A stretch of DNA of 64,000 nucleotides. Origin: Mycolicibacterium gadium (GTDB taxonomy: Bacteria > Actinomycetota > Actinomycetes > Mycobacteriales > Mycobacteriaceae). The DNA is taken from assembly GCF_010728925.1 (NCBI RefSeq), contig NZ_AP022608.1, forward strand, positions 5,084,001-5,148,000, written 5' to 3'. Below, piece after piece: positions 25,638 through 34,438 of the stretch (positions within the stretch are counted from its first letter, which is position 1; every line of letters starts with the position of its first letter). The notes beneath the pieces were generated by a model. It was not told the DNA's origin. It worked only from the letters and a program-made list of their open reading frames with translations, and did not search any database. The position numbers were made by a program, and so were the translations under genes.

Positions 25638-26405
25638 GTGGACTTTCAGAGGATCCTGTTCGATGTCAGCGATCACATCGCGACCATCACCATCAACCGC
25701 CCGGAGCGGCTCAATGCCACCGATGATCTGACCCGTACCGAGCTCGGGCAGGCGTGGGCGCGGGTACGCGACGATTCCGACATCCGCGTCGCCATCATCA
25801 CAGGCGCAGGTGACCGCGCCTTCAGCGCAGGCCAGGACATCCGTGCCACCGCGCAGTCGGGTATCCGCAACAAGGTGCCGGGCTCGAGGCTGCATCACAA
25901 CGTCTGGAAGCCGGTCATCTGCGCTCTCAACGGAATGGTGGTCGGGGGAGGGCTACACCAGGTGGCCGACTCCGACCTGATCATCGCGGCCGAGCACGCC
26001 GAGCTGATCGACACCCACCTGATGGTCGGCAACGTCTTCGCATTGGAGCCAACGGTTCTTCTGCGCAGGATGCCCCTGTCGATGGTCATGCAATTGGCGC
26101 TGATGACCAAGGACGGGCGGATCAGCGCCCAGCGGGGGTATGAGATCGGGTTGATCAACGAGGTCGTGCCGGCCGATCGTCTGCAGGAGCGCACGCGAGA
26201 GATCGCACTGGCGATCACGAAGTTGAGCCCGGCGACCGTGCAGGCCTCGATCAAGGGAATGTGGACGAGCCTCGACGTCGGATTGCACGCCGCCCACGAC
26301 GTCGCCTACCGCTATGTCCTGCAGCACCAGATGACCCATCCCGATTACCTCGAAGGCATGAAGGCCTTCGCCGAGAAGCGCGAGCCGCAGTGGGTCGTCG
26401 ACTGA
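25638..26405 (+). CDS. Enoyl-CoA hydratase/isomerase family protein
   Basis: This 255-residue crotonase-fold protein has ITGAGDRAFSAGQDI near residue 55, ALNGMVVGGGLHQVADSDLIIA, and a C-terminus EGMKAFAEKREPQW typical of hydratases. The region where classic hydratases carry the second glutamate reads MVGNVFALEPT. GTG at 25638 follows GGGG in the leader. It is monocistronic and converges on the P450 at 26410. Confidence 0.9.
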   Translation: MDFQRILFDVSDHIATITINRPERLNATDDLTRTELGQAWARVRDDSDIRVAIITGAGDRAFSAGQDIRATAQSGIRNKVPGSRLHHNVWKPVICALNGMVVGGGLHQVADSDLIIAAEHAELIDTHLMVGNVFALEPTVLLRRMPLSMVMQLALMTKDGRISAQRGYEIGLINEVVPADRLQERTREIALAITKLSPATVQASIKGMWTSLDVGLHAAHDVAYRYVLQHQMTHPDYLEGMKAFAEKREPQWVVD

Positions 26406-26409
26406 GCGC

Positions 26410-27603
26410 TCAGCGCAGCGTCATCTCCACGCTGGTATAGCCGCGCACCGTCGCCGTCAGCACACGTTCGTGTGCGCCGATCGCGTAGTCGGGAAAGTGC
26501 TTCGCGACGTATTCGAAGACCATCTGCGCCTCGCGCCGAGCCAGCCACTGGCCGAGGCAGATGTGGATGCCCCAGCCGAAGTAGACATCGGTGCCGCGCG
26601 GACGGTTGATGATGAAGCGATCAGGGTCGTCGTAGCGACGCTCGTCGCGGTTGGCGCTGCCCAACAGCAACAGCACCCAGTCACCGGCATCCATGGTCAC
26701 ACCGTGTAGCTCCACGGGACGCGTCAGTGTCCGGGCCACCCAGTGGCTGGGGGTGTCGTAACGCAGGGCCTCGTTGACCGCGGCCGGAATCACGCTGTGA
26801 TCGCTGACGATTCGCTGCCACTGGTCGGGGTGGTCGTGCAATGCGACCAGACCGTTGGAGATCAGCTTCTGGGTGGTCTCAGAACCCGCCGCGGAAAGCA
26901 GATTGCAGAACATCAACACCTCGTGCGGCGTCAACGAGCGGTCGTCGCCGATTTCGGGGTCGTGGAAGGTGGCCTGCAGCACGATGCTGATGAGATCGTC
27001 GCCCGGGTCGGTGCGGCGCCTGTCGATGAGATCGCCGATATAAGCGCTGATGTTGCGGTTGGCCTCGATAGCACTTTGCGGCATCGCGACTTCGCCTTCG
27101 TGCCTGGTCAAGAACGCTTCCCACCACACCCTCAGCTGTTCGCGATCGGCCTTCGGCACGCCGAGTAGGTCGCCGATCACATCGGTGGGCACGGCGAAGG
27201 CGAAGGCTTCCATTGCGTCGACGGTGGTGCCGCGTTTGAGCTGACCGAGGTGATGGTCGACGACCGCCTGCAGGGCACCCTCCAGCGAGGCGACGGCGCG
27301 GGGGGTGAAGAAGCCCTTCAGGACGCCCCGGATGCGGTCGTGTCGCGGCGGGTCCATCGAGATGACGGAATACTTGCGGCCGTCGTCGTCGGGATTCTCC
27401 GGCGCCGGGCCGAGCTTGGATGAGTACGTTTCCCAGTCCCGCAGCGCGCCCGCCACGTCTTGGAACCGCGACAGCACCCACCAACGGTCGTCGGGATCGC
27501 GATACACCGGCGCCTCGTCGCGAAGCCGACGGTACACCGGATAGGGGTCGTCGAAGACGGCTTTCGAGAACGGTGAGTACATCAACTCGCTGGTCGCGGG
27601 CAC
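26410..27603 (-). CDS. Cytochrome P450
   Basis: This 397-residue P450 has the I-helix motif SAAGSETT, ExxR in NEALRYD and the haem loop FGWGIHICLGQWLARRE. The N-terminal TSELMYSPFSKAVFDDPYPVYRRLRDEAPVY is typical of soluble actinobacterial P450s. It starts with GTG at 27603 just downstream of its own promoter element (27626-27646), although the VOC gene lies only 51 nt upstream on the same strand. Confidence 0.94.
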   Translation of the reverse strand: MPATSELMYSPFSKAVFDDPYPVYRRLRDEAPVYRDPDDRWWVLSRFQDVAGALRDWETYSSKLGPAPENPDDDGRKYSVISMDPPRHDRIRGVLKGFFTPRAVASLEGALQAVVDHHLGQLKRGTTVDAMEAFAFAVPTDVIGDLLGVPKADREQLRVWWEAFLTRHEGEVAMPQSAIEANRNISAYIGDLIDRRRTDPGDDLISIVLQATFHDPEIGDDRSLTPHEVLMFCNLLSAAGSETTQKLISNGLVALHDHPDQWQRIVSDHSVIPAAVNEALRYDTPSHWVARTLTRPVELHGVTMDAGDWVLLLLGSANRDERRYDDPDRFIINRPRGTDVYFGWGIHICLGQWLARREAQMVFEYVAKHFPDYAIGAHERVLTATVRGYTSVEMTLR

Positions 27604-27625
27604 AGACGGACTCTACCATCCAACT

Positions 27626-27646
27626 GAACAACAGAACGAATTGTGA
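27626..27646 (-). promoter_or_regulatory. Shared operator/promoter element, site 6
   Basis: On the minus strand TCACAATTCGTTC is followed by TGTTGTTCAG, which aligns base for base with site 9 apart from four positions. It lies about 20 nt before the P450 start at 27603. Confidence 0.6.
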
Positions 27647-27654
27647 TTAGTTGC

Positions 27655-28101
27655 TCAGTCGCGGCGTATGCGCTCGATGAACTCGAGCAGGTTTCCATCG
27701 GGATCGGTCAGCATCAGCCCGCGATTGCCGCCGCCGAATTCGACCGTGCGATCGGGCAGCAGTTTTCCGCCGTGCTCGACCACGGCTGCGGCAAGAGTGT
27801 CGACGTCATCCACGCGGAAGGACAGATGGGTGAAGCCGAGAGCGTTCATCTGGCGTGGCGCGCCGTCGCCCGTTGTGCCCACTGTGGGATAGGCCAGCAG
27901 TTCCAGGCGGAATCCGTCGCGCTCGAGGTAGACCAGATCGAGCACCAGTTCGGCGACGTCGAGCAGTCGTGCGGACGATTCGTCATCGACGTGCATCTCG
28001 CCGATCTTGGTGAATCCGAGCGCTGAACAGTAGAACTCGGTCGAGCGCTCGATGTCCGTGACGCACAGCCCGACATGGGTGAGGCGGTGCCCGGCGCTCA
28101 A
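27655..28101 (-). CDS. VOC/glyoxalase-fold protein (epimerase-like)
   Basis: This 148-residue single VOC module has the four expected metal positions: His in THVGLCVTD, Glu in RLELLAYP, His in THLSFRVDD and Glu in NLLEFIE. This resembles methylmalonyl-CoA epimerase-type proteins, so it may epimerise an acyl-CoA alpha-carbon in this pathway. It starts with TTG at 28101, overlapping the CoA-transferase stop as TTGA. Confidence 0.82.
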   Translation of the reverse strand: MSAGHRLTHVGLCVTDIERSTEFYCSALGFTKIGEMHVDDESSARLLDVAELVLDLVYLERDGFRLELLAYPTVGTTGDGAPRQMNALGFTHLSFRVDDVDTLAAAVVEHGGKLLPDRTVEFGGGNRGLMLTDPDGNLLEFIERIRRD

Positions 28102-29288
28102 GGTGCGAGCTCGTCGAGAAGCGCATTGTGCTCACCGAGCAGCGGCGCACGTTTCGGCGGTGACGTAGGACTGGCCGAAAATGCGTACGGCACACCGGGA
28201 TAAACGATTGTCCGGCCGAGCTCGGAGTGCTCGACAGGCACATGCATACCGCGTGCCACCATGTGTTCGTCGTCAAAGGCCTCATCAGGCGGCAGAATGG
28301 CGCCCGCCGGGAAACCCCGTTGCTGGCTCGCGATGAAGAACTCCTTGGCTGGCATGCGTGAGGCGATCAAGGTGATGGCCTCACGGGCCGCGCTCATGAT
28401 CGCCGTCGTTTCGTCGTCCTCACCGATCGAGGCAAGGTCGACTGGCGCGGTTCGGGCGGCGGCCATCTCGAGGAACACGGTCTCCGGTAGCTCCTCGGTC
28501 AGTTCCAACTCGGAGAGCCAGGCAATCATCCGACTGAACTCTTCGGGCTTGCGCGGCAGCACCCCGGTGGTCGCGTAATGTCCGTCGGCGCAACGTACTT
28601 GGACCTCGGAACTGGGTGTGGGGTAGGCGTGGCGTCCGGTCTGCCTGACACAGACCGCCTGGTTCACAAGCCAGTGATAGGTGGTCTGTTCGCAGGTCAC
28701 ATTGCAGGCCGCGGTCACGTTGACGTCGACGAGTTGGCCGACGCCGCTGTGGTCGCGGTGTGAGAGCGCGATAAGCGCGCCGATCGCGGCGTACATGCCG
28801 CCGATGTTGGACGCCTGGTCGCCAGAGCCGCGCATCGGCGGTATGGAGTGATCGTCGTAGCCGCAATTCCACACCGGGCCGCCGCCGGCCAGCACAGTGA
28901 GGTCGGTGGTGGGGTCGTCGGCCCGGACGCTGCCGAGACCGAACGGCGTCACCGAAACCCAGATCAGGCTGCGATGATCCGCGGTTGCCTCGCGATAAGT
29001 GATCCCACCCGTCAGTCGATCACCCCCGGCAAGCACGATGTCGGCGCCTCCGATGAGTCGGCGCAACGTGTCAACGCCCGACTCCGATCGAAGGTCGACG
29101 GTCACGCTGCGCTTTCCGACGTTTTGACTCCACCAACGCAGGCTGCGGTCAACGCCGGGTTCTTCATCGACGAACGGCGGGCGCAGACGGTGCGGGGAAC
29201 CCTGGGGCGGTTCGACGACGATGACTTCGGCTCCGAGTTCAGCGAGCACACGCCCGCCCACGGGCGTGAACTGGTCGCTTATCTCCAC
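28098..29288 (-). CDS. CaiB/BaiF family CoA-transferase
   Basis: This class III CoA-transferase moves CoA between carboxylic acids. AELGAEVIVVEPP, NVGKRSVTVDLRSESG, the SGDQASNIGGMYAAIGALIAL region with the aspartate expected for the acyl-enzyme, and TGRHAYPTP are family landmarks. The GTG at 29288 gives 396 residues but cuts the first strand. Homology continues upstream as LSALADLRVV to a CTG at 29313-29315 that overlaps the previous gene's stop (CTGA), so a CTG start is plausible. It is the middle gene of the operon 30535-27655. Confidence 0.88.
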   Translation of the reverse strand: MEISDQFTPVGGRVLAELGAEVIVVEPPQGSPHRLRPPFVDEEPGVDRSLRWWSQNVGKRSVTVDLRSESGVDTLRRLIGGADIVLAGGDRLTGGITYREATADHRSLIWVSVTPFGLGSVRADDPTTDLTVLAGGGPVWNCGYDDHSIPPMRGSGDQASNIGGMYAAIGALIALSHRDHSGVGQLVDVNVTAACNVTCEQTTYHWLVNQAVCVRQTGRHAYPTPSSEVQVRCADGHYATTGVLPRKPEEFSRMIAWLSELELTEELPETVFLEMAAARTAPVDLASIGEDDETTAIMSAAREAITLIASRMPAKEFFIASQQRGFPAGAILPPDEAFDDEHMVARGMHVPVEHSELGRTIVYPGVPYAFSASPTSPPKRAPLLGEHNALLDELAP

Positions 29289-29311
29289 GACGCGGAGATC
29301 GGCTAGCGCGC

Positions 29312-30535
29312 TCAGATCACACCTCGCTCAGCCCACAGATCAAGGGTCGAGTCATCGTGACCGAGGAGCTCTCCGAAGATCTCACGATTGTGTTGGCCCA
29401 GTTTGGGTCCCGGTCTATCGATCCGCCACGGGGTTTCCGAGAAGGTGAGTGGAACGCCCTCGACGCGTACCGCGCCGATGTCGGGGTGCGTGACGGTAGG
29501 AAAGAGTCCCATCCGTGCCAGGTCCGGGTCCTCGTCGATGCGCTCTCGCGGGCTCTTGACAACACTCGCAGGTACCCCGACGTCGACGAGATCGTCGGCC
29601 AGTCCGATGGCATCGCGGGTGGAGGTGGCCGCGGCGACCAGTTCGTCGAGTTCATCGGCCGCGGCGACTCTAGCGGCCAATGTCGCGAATCGCTCCGATG
29701 CGATGGCGGGTTCATCCAGCACCTTGGCCAGCAACGCCGCCTCCCTGTCGTCACGGCACGCGATGGCGATCCATCGGTCCTCACCCGCGCAGGGGTAGAT
29801 GCCGTGGGGTGCGAACTCGTCGAAGTCGGCCCGATTGCCGCGTGCGCAGGTGCGCCGCTGGTTCACCGTCCAGTCGAGCACCTCGGTGGGCAGCATCGCG
29901 ATGCCCGCGGGCACCGTGGCCAGATCAACGTGCTGACCTTCGCCTGTGCGGTCACGGTGATGCAGTGCCGCCATGATGGCCACAGTCATATAGAGGGCCG
30001 ATCCGTGATCCATGTAGGAGAAGCCCCAGCCGGCCGGTTCGGCATCGGGCAGCCCCGAGGTGAACGTGAGACCGCTCATCGCCTGCACGATCGGTCCCCA
30101 GGTCTTGAAGTCGCGGTACGGCCCGGTGTGACCGAATCCGCAGTTGGACACGTAGATGATGTCGGGCTTGATGTCGCGAAGGTCGTCGTAGCCGAAGCCG
30201 CGGTGCGCCATCACGCCCGCCGCGAAATTCTCACAGACGACGTCACTGATCGCCACGAGTTCACGCAGCAGCTGTTTTCCCTCGTCGAGACGCAGGTTGA
30301 TGGTGACGCCGTACTTCCCGACATTGTGGTTGTTGAACCCGGCGCCGAGATCGATCCCACGACGGTCGTCGACATAGGGACCGACTCCCCGTAGGGCGTC
30401 CCACAGGCCACGGGTCGCGGGATCCTCGACCCGGATCACTTGGGCACCAAACGCGGCCAGGATCTTCGTCGCGCCCGCGCCGGCCAGTTGCCCGCTGAGG
30501 TCACACACCCGAAGGTGCGACAAGGCAGCGCTCAC
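29312..30535 (-). CDS. CaiB/BaiF family CoA-transferase
   Basis: This 407-residue class III CoA-transferase reads HLRVCDLSGQLAGAGATKILAAFGAQVIRVEDP at the N-terminus. NNHNVGKYGVTINLR, GFGHTGPYRDFKTWGPIVQA and FSYMDHGSALYMTVAIMAALHHRDRTGEGQHVD follow, with an Asp/His at the active-site position. GTG at 30535 is chosen; in-frame codons to 30580 lie inside the divergent promoter. It may form a heteromer with the adjacent CaiB (28098), since paired CaiB genes are common. Confidence 0.9.
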   Translation of the reverse strand: MSAALSHLRVCDLSGQLAGAGATKILAAFGAQVIRVEDPATRGLWDALRGVGPYVDDRRGIDLGAGFNNHNVGKYGVTINLRLDEGKQLLRELVAISDVVCENFAAGVMAHRGFGYDDLRDIKPDIIYVSNCGFGHTGPYRDFKTWGPIVQAMSGLTFTSGLPDAEPAGWGFSYMDHGSALYMTVAIMAALHHRDRTGEGQHVDLATVPAGIAMLPTEVLDWTVNQRRTCARGNRADFDEFAPHGIYPCAGEDRWIAIACRDDREAALLAKVLDEPAIASERFATLAARVAAADELDELVAAATSTRDAIGLADDLVDVGVPASVVKSPRERIDEDPDLARMGLFPTVTHPDIGAVRVEGVPLTFSETPWRIDRPGPKLGQHNREIFGELLGHDDSTLDLWAERGVI

Positions 30536-30557
30536 TCGACAACCATATCGCAAATAG

Positions 30558-30578
30558 ACATATTGTGTTCTATTGTTC
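30558..30578. promoter_or_regulatory. Shared operator/promoter element, site 7 (divergent)
   Basis: AGACATATTGTGTTC is followed by TATTGTTC. TATTGT (30571-30576) is the probable -10, and the P450 ATG at 30583 lies 6 nt past it, which predicts a leaderless mRNA. The minus strand (ACAATATGTC then TATTTG) serves the CoA-transferase operon. Confidence 0.72.
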
Positions 30579-30582
30579 ATCT

Positions 30583-31815
30583 ATGGCGGCAGTCACGAAT
30601 CCCCGGTCGGCGACTTCAGGCGCTAAATTTGATCAGGCTCAGTTCTACCTCGATCGCCCCGACGAAGTGTTTCGCGAGCTGCGGTCACACGATCCCGTGC
30701 ACTGGTATGACGACGGACAATTCTGGGTCATCACAAAATATGATGACATCAAGGCGATTTCGGCACGACCGCATCAGTTCGCCTCCGAACGCATCGCGAT
30801 TCTGATGGATCTCATCGCGCACAAGCAGGGAGTCGAGCCGCAGGGCTACCGGAACAGAGGCATCATGTTCCTCGATCCGCCGGTCCATCGCGCACATCGA
30901 CGCACGTTCCAGGGCCGCTTCACCCCGGCGGCGGTGGCCAAGGCCGAAGAGCGGGTGAAACAGGTTGTCAACGAGGTCTTCGACGCGTTGCCCGACGGCG
31001 AGTTCGACTGGATATCGCACGTCGCGGAGCCGATTCCGGTCTACGTGTTCGCCTATCTCCTCGGTGTACCCGAGGCCGACTGGCCCAAAGTGGCCGGATG
31101 GTCGACGGCGATTTCACGCTCCGGAAGTGGAGCGGCAACCCAGGCGGATTTCGATGTCATCATGACCGAGATCGGTCCGTATCTCCTGGACATCGCCAAG
31201 CAGAAGGCTCAGAACCCGGTCGACGACGACCTGATGACGATGCTCGCCACGTTGGGGGAGATCGACGGGGAACCGTTCGACGACCTCCAGATCATGGTCT
31301 ATGCGCTCACACTGCTTGCGGCCGGTAGCGAAACCACGCAGAGTCTGATCGCGGGCATCGCCGAGTGCCTGGCAAGTCATCCGGACCAGGCGCGAGCACT
31401 GTTCGACGATCCTTCGCTGGTGGACAACGCCATCGAAGAAGTCCTTCGCTATTGGACACCGGTACGCAGCATGGCGAGACAAGCCACCCACGATGTGGAG
31501 TTGCGCGGCAAGGTGATCCGGGAGGGTGATGGAGTGCTGCTCGCCTACGGTTCAGCGAACCGCGACACGGAGCACTTTGGTGAAACGGCCGATCAGTTCG
31601 ACATCAGACGCAAGGACGCGCCGAGCCATCTCGGCTTCGGAGTCGGCGAACACTTCTGCATGGGCGCTGCACTCGCCCGCAGAGAGGCGCGACTGACGCT
31701 TGACGAAATCGTCAAGCGCGCCAGCGGCATTGAAGTCACCGGAGAACGCGTTCCCAGGCCATCGGCGCTGAACAACAATTTCGATCTGCTGCCGGTGACG
31801 CTGAATCGCCGCTGA
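30583..31815 (+). CDS. Cytochrome P450 (paralogue of 36632-37846)
   Basis: This 410-residue P450 has the I-helix motif LLAAGSETT, ExxR in EEVLRYW, and the haem loop FGVGEHFCMGAALARREAR. Long stretches such as VYVFAYLLGVPEADWPKVAG are identical to the P450 at 36632, which marks a duplication. ATG at 30583 sits immediately after the -10 of site 7, so translation probably begins at or near the 5' end. A CoA-transferase follows 35 nt downstream. Confidence 0.95.
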   Translation: MAAVTNPRSATSGAKFDQAQFYLDRPDEVFRELRSHDPVHWYDDGQFWVITKYDDIKAISARPHQFASERIAILMDLIAHKQGVEPQGYRNRGIMFLDPPVHRAHRRTFQGRFTPAAVAKAEERVKQVVNEVFDALPDGEFDWISHVAEPIPVYVFAYLLGVPEADWPKVAGWSTAISRSGSGAATQADFDVIMTEIGPYLLDIAKQKAQNPVDDDLMTMLATLGEIDGEPFDDLQIMVYALTLLAAGSETTQSLIAGIAECLASHPDQARALFDDPSLVDNAIEEVLRYWTPVRSMARQATHDVELRGKVIREGDGVLLAYGSANRDTEHFGETADQFDIRRKDAPSHLGFGVGEHFCMGAALARREARLTLDEIVKRASGIEVTGERVPRPSALNNNFDLLPVTLNRR

Positions 31816-31850
31816 CACGATAGCGATCAACGAAGGTACGAGGGGAATCG

Positions 31851-33071
31851 ATGAGCGGACCCATGTCGGGCGTACGGGTACTCGAAGTCGCGCAGTGGAC
31901 GTTTGTGCCCGCTGCCGGCGCAGTGTTGGCGGACTGGGGCGCTGACGTGGTCAAGATCGAGCATCCGCAGACCGGCGACTCCCAGCGCGGCCTCCGTCAA
32001 CTCGGGCACATCACGATCGAGGGTGAGCGAAACCCGGTGATGGAGCACGCAAACCGCGGGAAACGCTCGGTCGCCTTGGACATGGCGACGCCGGACGGTC
32101 ATGAGTTGCTGATGGACATCGCCAAGACCAGCGATGTTTTCCTCACAAATTTCCTGCCCGACGCCCGGAAGAAGCTGCGGATCGACGTCGACGATCTGCG
32201 GGCCGCCAATCCCGACATCGTGTATGCGCGCGGCAGCGCCTATGGGCCGTTGGGGCCTGACGCCGGAACCGGTGGCTATGACATGACGGGATTCTGGAGC
32301 CGGGCCGCGGGGGCCGCCGGTTCGACGCCCTGCGATATCGACGGGGTGGTTCCGCAACCGGGCCCCGCGTACGGGGATTCGATCGGTGGTATGACGATCG
32401 CCGGCGGTATCGCCGCTGCGCTCTTCGAGCGCGAGCGCACGGGTCATGCCCGCGTGGTGGATATCTCGCTGTTGGGAGTGGGTGTGTGGGCTTCCGGCGT
32501 GGCGATCAACGCCGCGTTGGTCAGTGGTCAACCGTGGCAGACCAATCCTGCGGGAGCCAACGTCACCCCGAACAATCCCTTGGTGGGGTTCTACCGGACC
32601 GCAGACGGGCGGTTCCTCGGGCTGTCCATGCTGCAGGGATTCCGCTACTTCGCTGAGTTCTGTCGCCGGGTGGGCGTTCCTGAGTTGGCCGACGATGAAC
32701 GCTTCGCGACCCACCAGCTACTCGCTGCCAACGGTGCAGAGGCGATAGCGGTGCTGCGCGCAACAATCGGTGCTCAGCCGCTGGCTCATTGGCGGGTAGC
32801 CCTGGAGGGTTTCGACGGACAGTGGGCGCCGGTGCAGACCACCGCCGAGGTGGCCGCCGACCCACAGGTGCGCGCGAACGGCAACGTCGTCACGGTGCAG
32901 GACCAGGGCGCGAGTTTCGACCTCGTGGCGAGCCCCGTGCTTTTCGACGAGACGCCCTTGTCGTTGGCTCCGATGCCCGAATTCGCCGCCGACACCGAGC
33001 AACTCATCCTGGATCTCGGCGGTGACTGGGACCGGATCGTCGCGCTCAAGGAGAGCGGCGCGATCGCGTAG
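31851..33071 (+). CDS. CaiB/BaiF family CoA-transferase
   Basis: This 406-residue class III CoA-transferase contains GVRVLEVAQWTFVPAAGAVLADWGADVVKIEHP at the N-terminus, ANRGKRSVALDM, and PAYGDSIGGMTIAGGIAAALFERERTG, where the Asp of GDS is the expected acyl-anhydride nucleophile. It has a GAGGGGAA ribosome-binding site. It is the second gene after the P450 at 30583 and converges on the thiolase-like gene at 33084. Confidence 0.92.
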   Translation: MSGPMSGVRVLEVAQWTFVPAAGAVLADWGADVVKIEHPQTGDSQRGLRQLGHITIEGERNPVMEHANRGKRSVALDMATPDGHELLMDIAKTSDVFLTNFLPDARKKLRIDVDDLRAANPDIVYARGSAYGPLGPDAGTGGYDMTGFWSRAAGAAGSTPCDIDGVVPQPGPAYGDSIGGMTIAGGIAAALFERERTGHARVVDISLLGVGVWASGVAINAALVSGQPWQTNPAGANVTPNNPLVGFYRTADGRFLGLSMLQGFRYFAEFCRRVGVPELADDERFATHQLLAANGAEAIAVLRATIGAQPLAHWRVALEGFDGQWAPVQTTAEVAADPQVRANGNVVTVQDQGASFDLVASPVLFDETPLSLAPMPEFAADTEQLILDLGGDWDRIVALKESGAIA

Positions 33072-33083
33072 AAGATCGCCAGG

Positions 33084-34202
33084 TCAGGCGCGCATCAGCG
33101 CCACGACGCAGGAGCCCCCGCCGCCGACGGCTTGAGCCATCCCGACTCGTGGCTGTGCCACCTGCCGCGCGCCAGCCTCGCCGCGAAGTTGCGTGACGAT
33201 TTCGGCGGCCTGGGCCAGGCCGGTTGCCCCGAAGGCGTGGCCACGAGCCAAGCACCCGCCGTCGGTGTTGGTGGGCAAGGCGCCGTCATGCGCGAGACCG
33301 CCAGTCTGAGCGAGTTCGACGGCTTTTTGGGAATCGGCAAGACCCATAGCGATCAGCGCCGTGATCTCCTCGCTGGCACACATATCGTGCAATGAGATCA
33401 CGCCGATATCTGCCGGTTCGATGCCTGCGGTGGTGTAAGCCCGTTCGGCGGTGAGCGTGAGTTGCGACGGCGGTCCTACGACGGGCCCGACAAGGGGCCA
33501 GGTCGGATCCGTCGGCCAGCTGGTCTGTTCGACCGCCAACACCGAGACCGACCGCGGGCGAGGGTCGCGCGTCACGACGACCGCCGCTGCGCCGTCGACC
33601 GAGGCATGGCACATCATCTTCGTCAGTGGGTCGGCGACCATCCGGGCAGACAGAATATCGTCGACGGTCACCGCATCGGAGTCGCGCCGTACGGCAAGCG
33701 GATTCAGGCGGGCCTGGTTGTATGACTTCGCGGCCACAGCCGCGATCACCTCGGGTCCACAGCCGGCGTCGTGCAGCCAGCGTGCGGCCTCGATGGCGTA
33801 GTGCGTCTGGGCGGGAAAGCGGTCCCAGAATCCGACAGCTGCGGGCACCACACCGCCGGGCTCCAGGGCGGTGGTCTTCTCGTAGCCGATGGCGAGAGCG
33901 GCAGTGCTTCGCCCCGAAGCGACTGCAGAGATCGCGTGTCGGAGCGCGACCATGCCGCTCGCCGAGGCACTTTCGGTTGCGGTCACCGGAATCCCGGTGC
34001 GTCCCAACTCGAGTGCAACCTTGATGCCGGTCTGCGGTCCGGCCAGCGATGACGCGGTGAAAACTTCGCCGATGTCGGCGTAGTCAAGCCCGGAGTCCTG
34101 CAGCGCTAGCCGCGCCGCTGTGACGCCGAGTTCGACCAGCGGGACGTCCCGGTGTTTCCCGAATTCCGTGACGCCGACACCGGCGAGATGAACGCCGGTC
34201 AT
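33084..34202 (-). CDS. Thiolase-like (SCP-x/lipid-transfer type) protein, active-site Cys replaced
   Basis: This 372-residue thiolase-fold protein belongs to the SCP-x/acetyltransferase-like group. The usual nucleophile motif CASG reads ESASASG near residue 77-83, so the cysteine is serine. The later motifs remain: LHDMCASEE (His-Asp), CLARGHAFGATGLAQ (GHxxGATG) and AVGGGGSC. With the nucleophile missing it may be a retro-aldol lyase rather than a true thiolase, as for Ltp2-type proteins that work with DUF35 partners. Its start overlaps the DUF35 protein (34199) by ATGA, which supports a complex. Confidence 0.88.
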   Translation of the reverse strand: MTGVHLAGVGVTEFGKHRDVPLVELGVTAARLALQDSGLDYADIGEVFTASSLAGPQTGIKVALELGRTGIPVTATESASASGMVALRHAISAVASGRSTAALAIGYEKTTALEPGGVVPAAVGFWDRFPAQTHYAIEAARWLHDAGCGPEVIAAVAAKSYNQARLNPLAVRRDSDAVTVDDILSARMVADPLTKMMCHASVDGAAAVVVTRDPRPRSVSVLAVEQTSWPTDPTWPLVGPVVGPPSQLTLTAERAYTTAGIEPADIGVISLHDMCASEEITALIAMGLADSQKAVELAQTGGLAHDGALPTNTDGGCLARGHAFGATGLAQAAEIVTQLRGEAGARQVAQPRVGMAQAVGGGGSCVVALMRA

Positions 34203-34438
34203 CGGTCATCCGCCATGAACATCTCGACGATCTGATCGTCGAAGGTGCGGCCCACCAACCGTCCCGTCGTCCCGGGCCTTGGGCGGGCGCCGTCGACGAC
34301 CACTTGAAGTCGCTCGGTGCCGCTGTCGACCCACGCCACGCTGTAACCGTCGGCGCCGAAGCCCGGCAAGGGCGACTTCGAGGGGATGAAGGTCGACGAC
34401 CATACGGTCGCCGGGCGGTCAGGCGGTGACATCGGCAT
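34199..34438 (-). CDS. Short DUF35 OB-fold protein
   Basis: This 79-residue protein resembles only the C-terminal OB-fold part of DUF35 proteins (FIPSKSPLPGFGADGYSVAWVDSG..., ending IVEMFMADD). The cysteine-rich rubredoxin-like N-terminal zinc domain is absent. It starts inside the end of the CaiB fusion gene (20-nt overlap) at ATG 34438 or 34432 and overlaps the thiolase-like gene by ATGA. DUF35 proteins commonly bind acyl-CoA and pair with thiolase-like enzymes. Confidence 0.75.
   Translation of the reverse strand: MPMSPPDRPATVWSSTFIPSKSPLPGFGADGYSVAWVDSGTERLQVVVDGARPRPGTTGRLVGRTFDDQIVEMFMADDR

Noticed and set aside
27655..28101. VOC gene and P450 at 26410 as one operon
   Set aside because: The 51-nt gap contains a strong copy of the shared promoter element right before the P450 start, so an independent promoter is more likely, although read-through cannot be excluded.
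29357..30394. A 345-codon plus-strand frame opposite a CoA-transferase
   Set aside because: Complement of a clear CaiB/BaiF gene; composition typical of an antisense frame.
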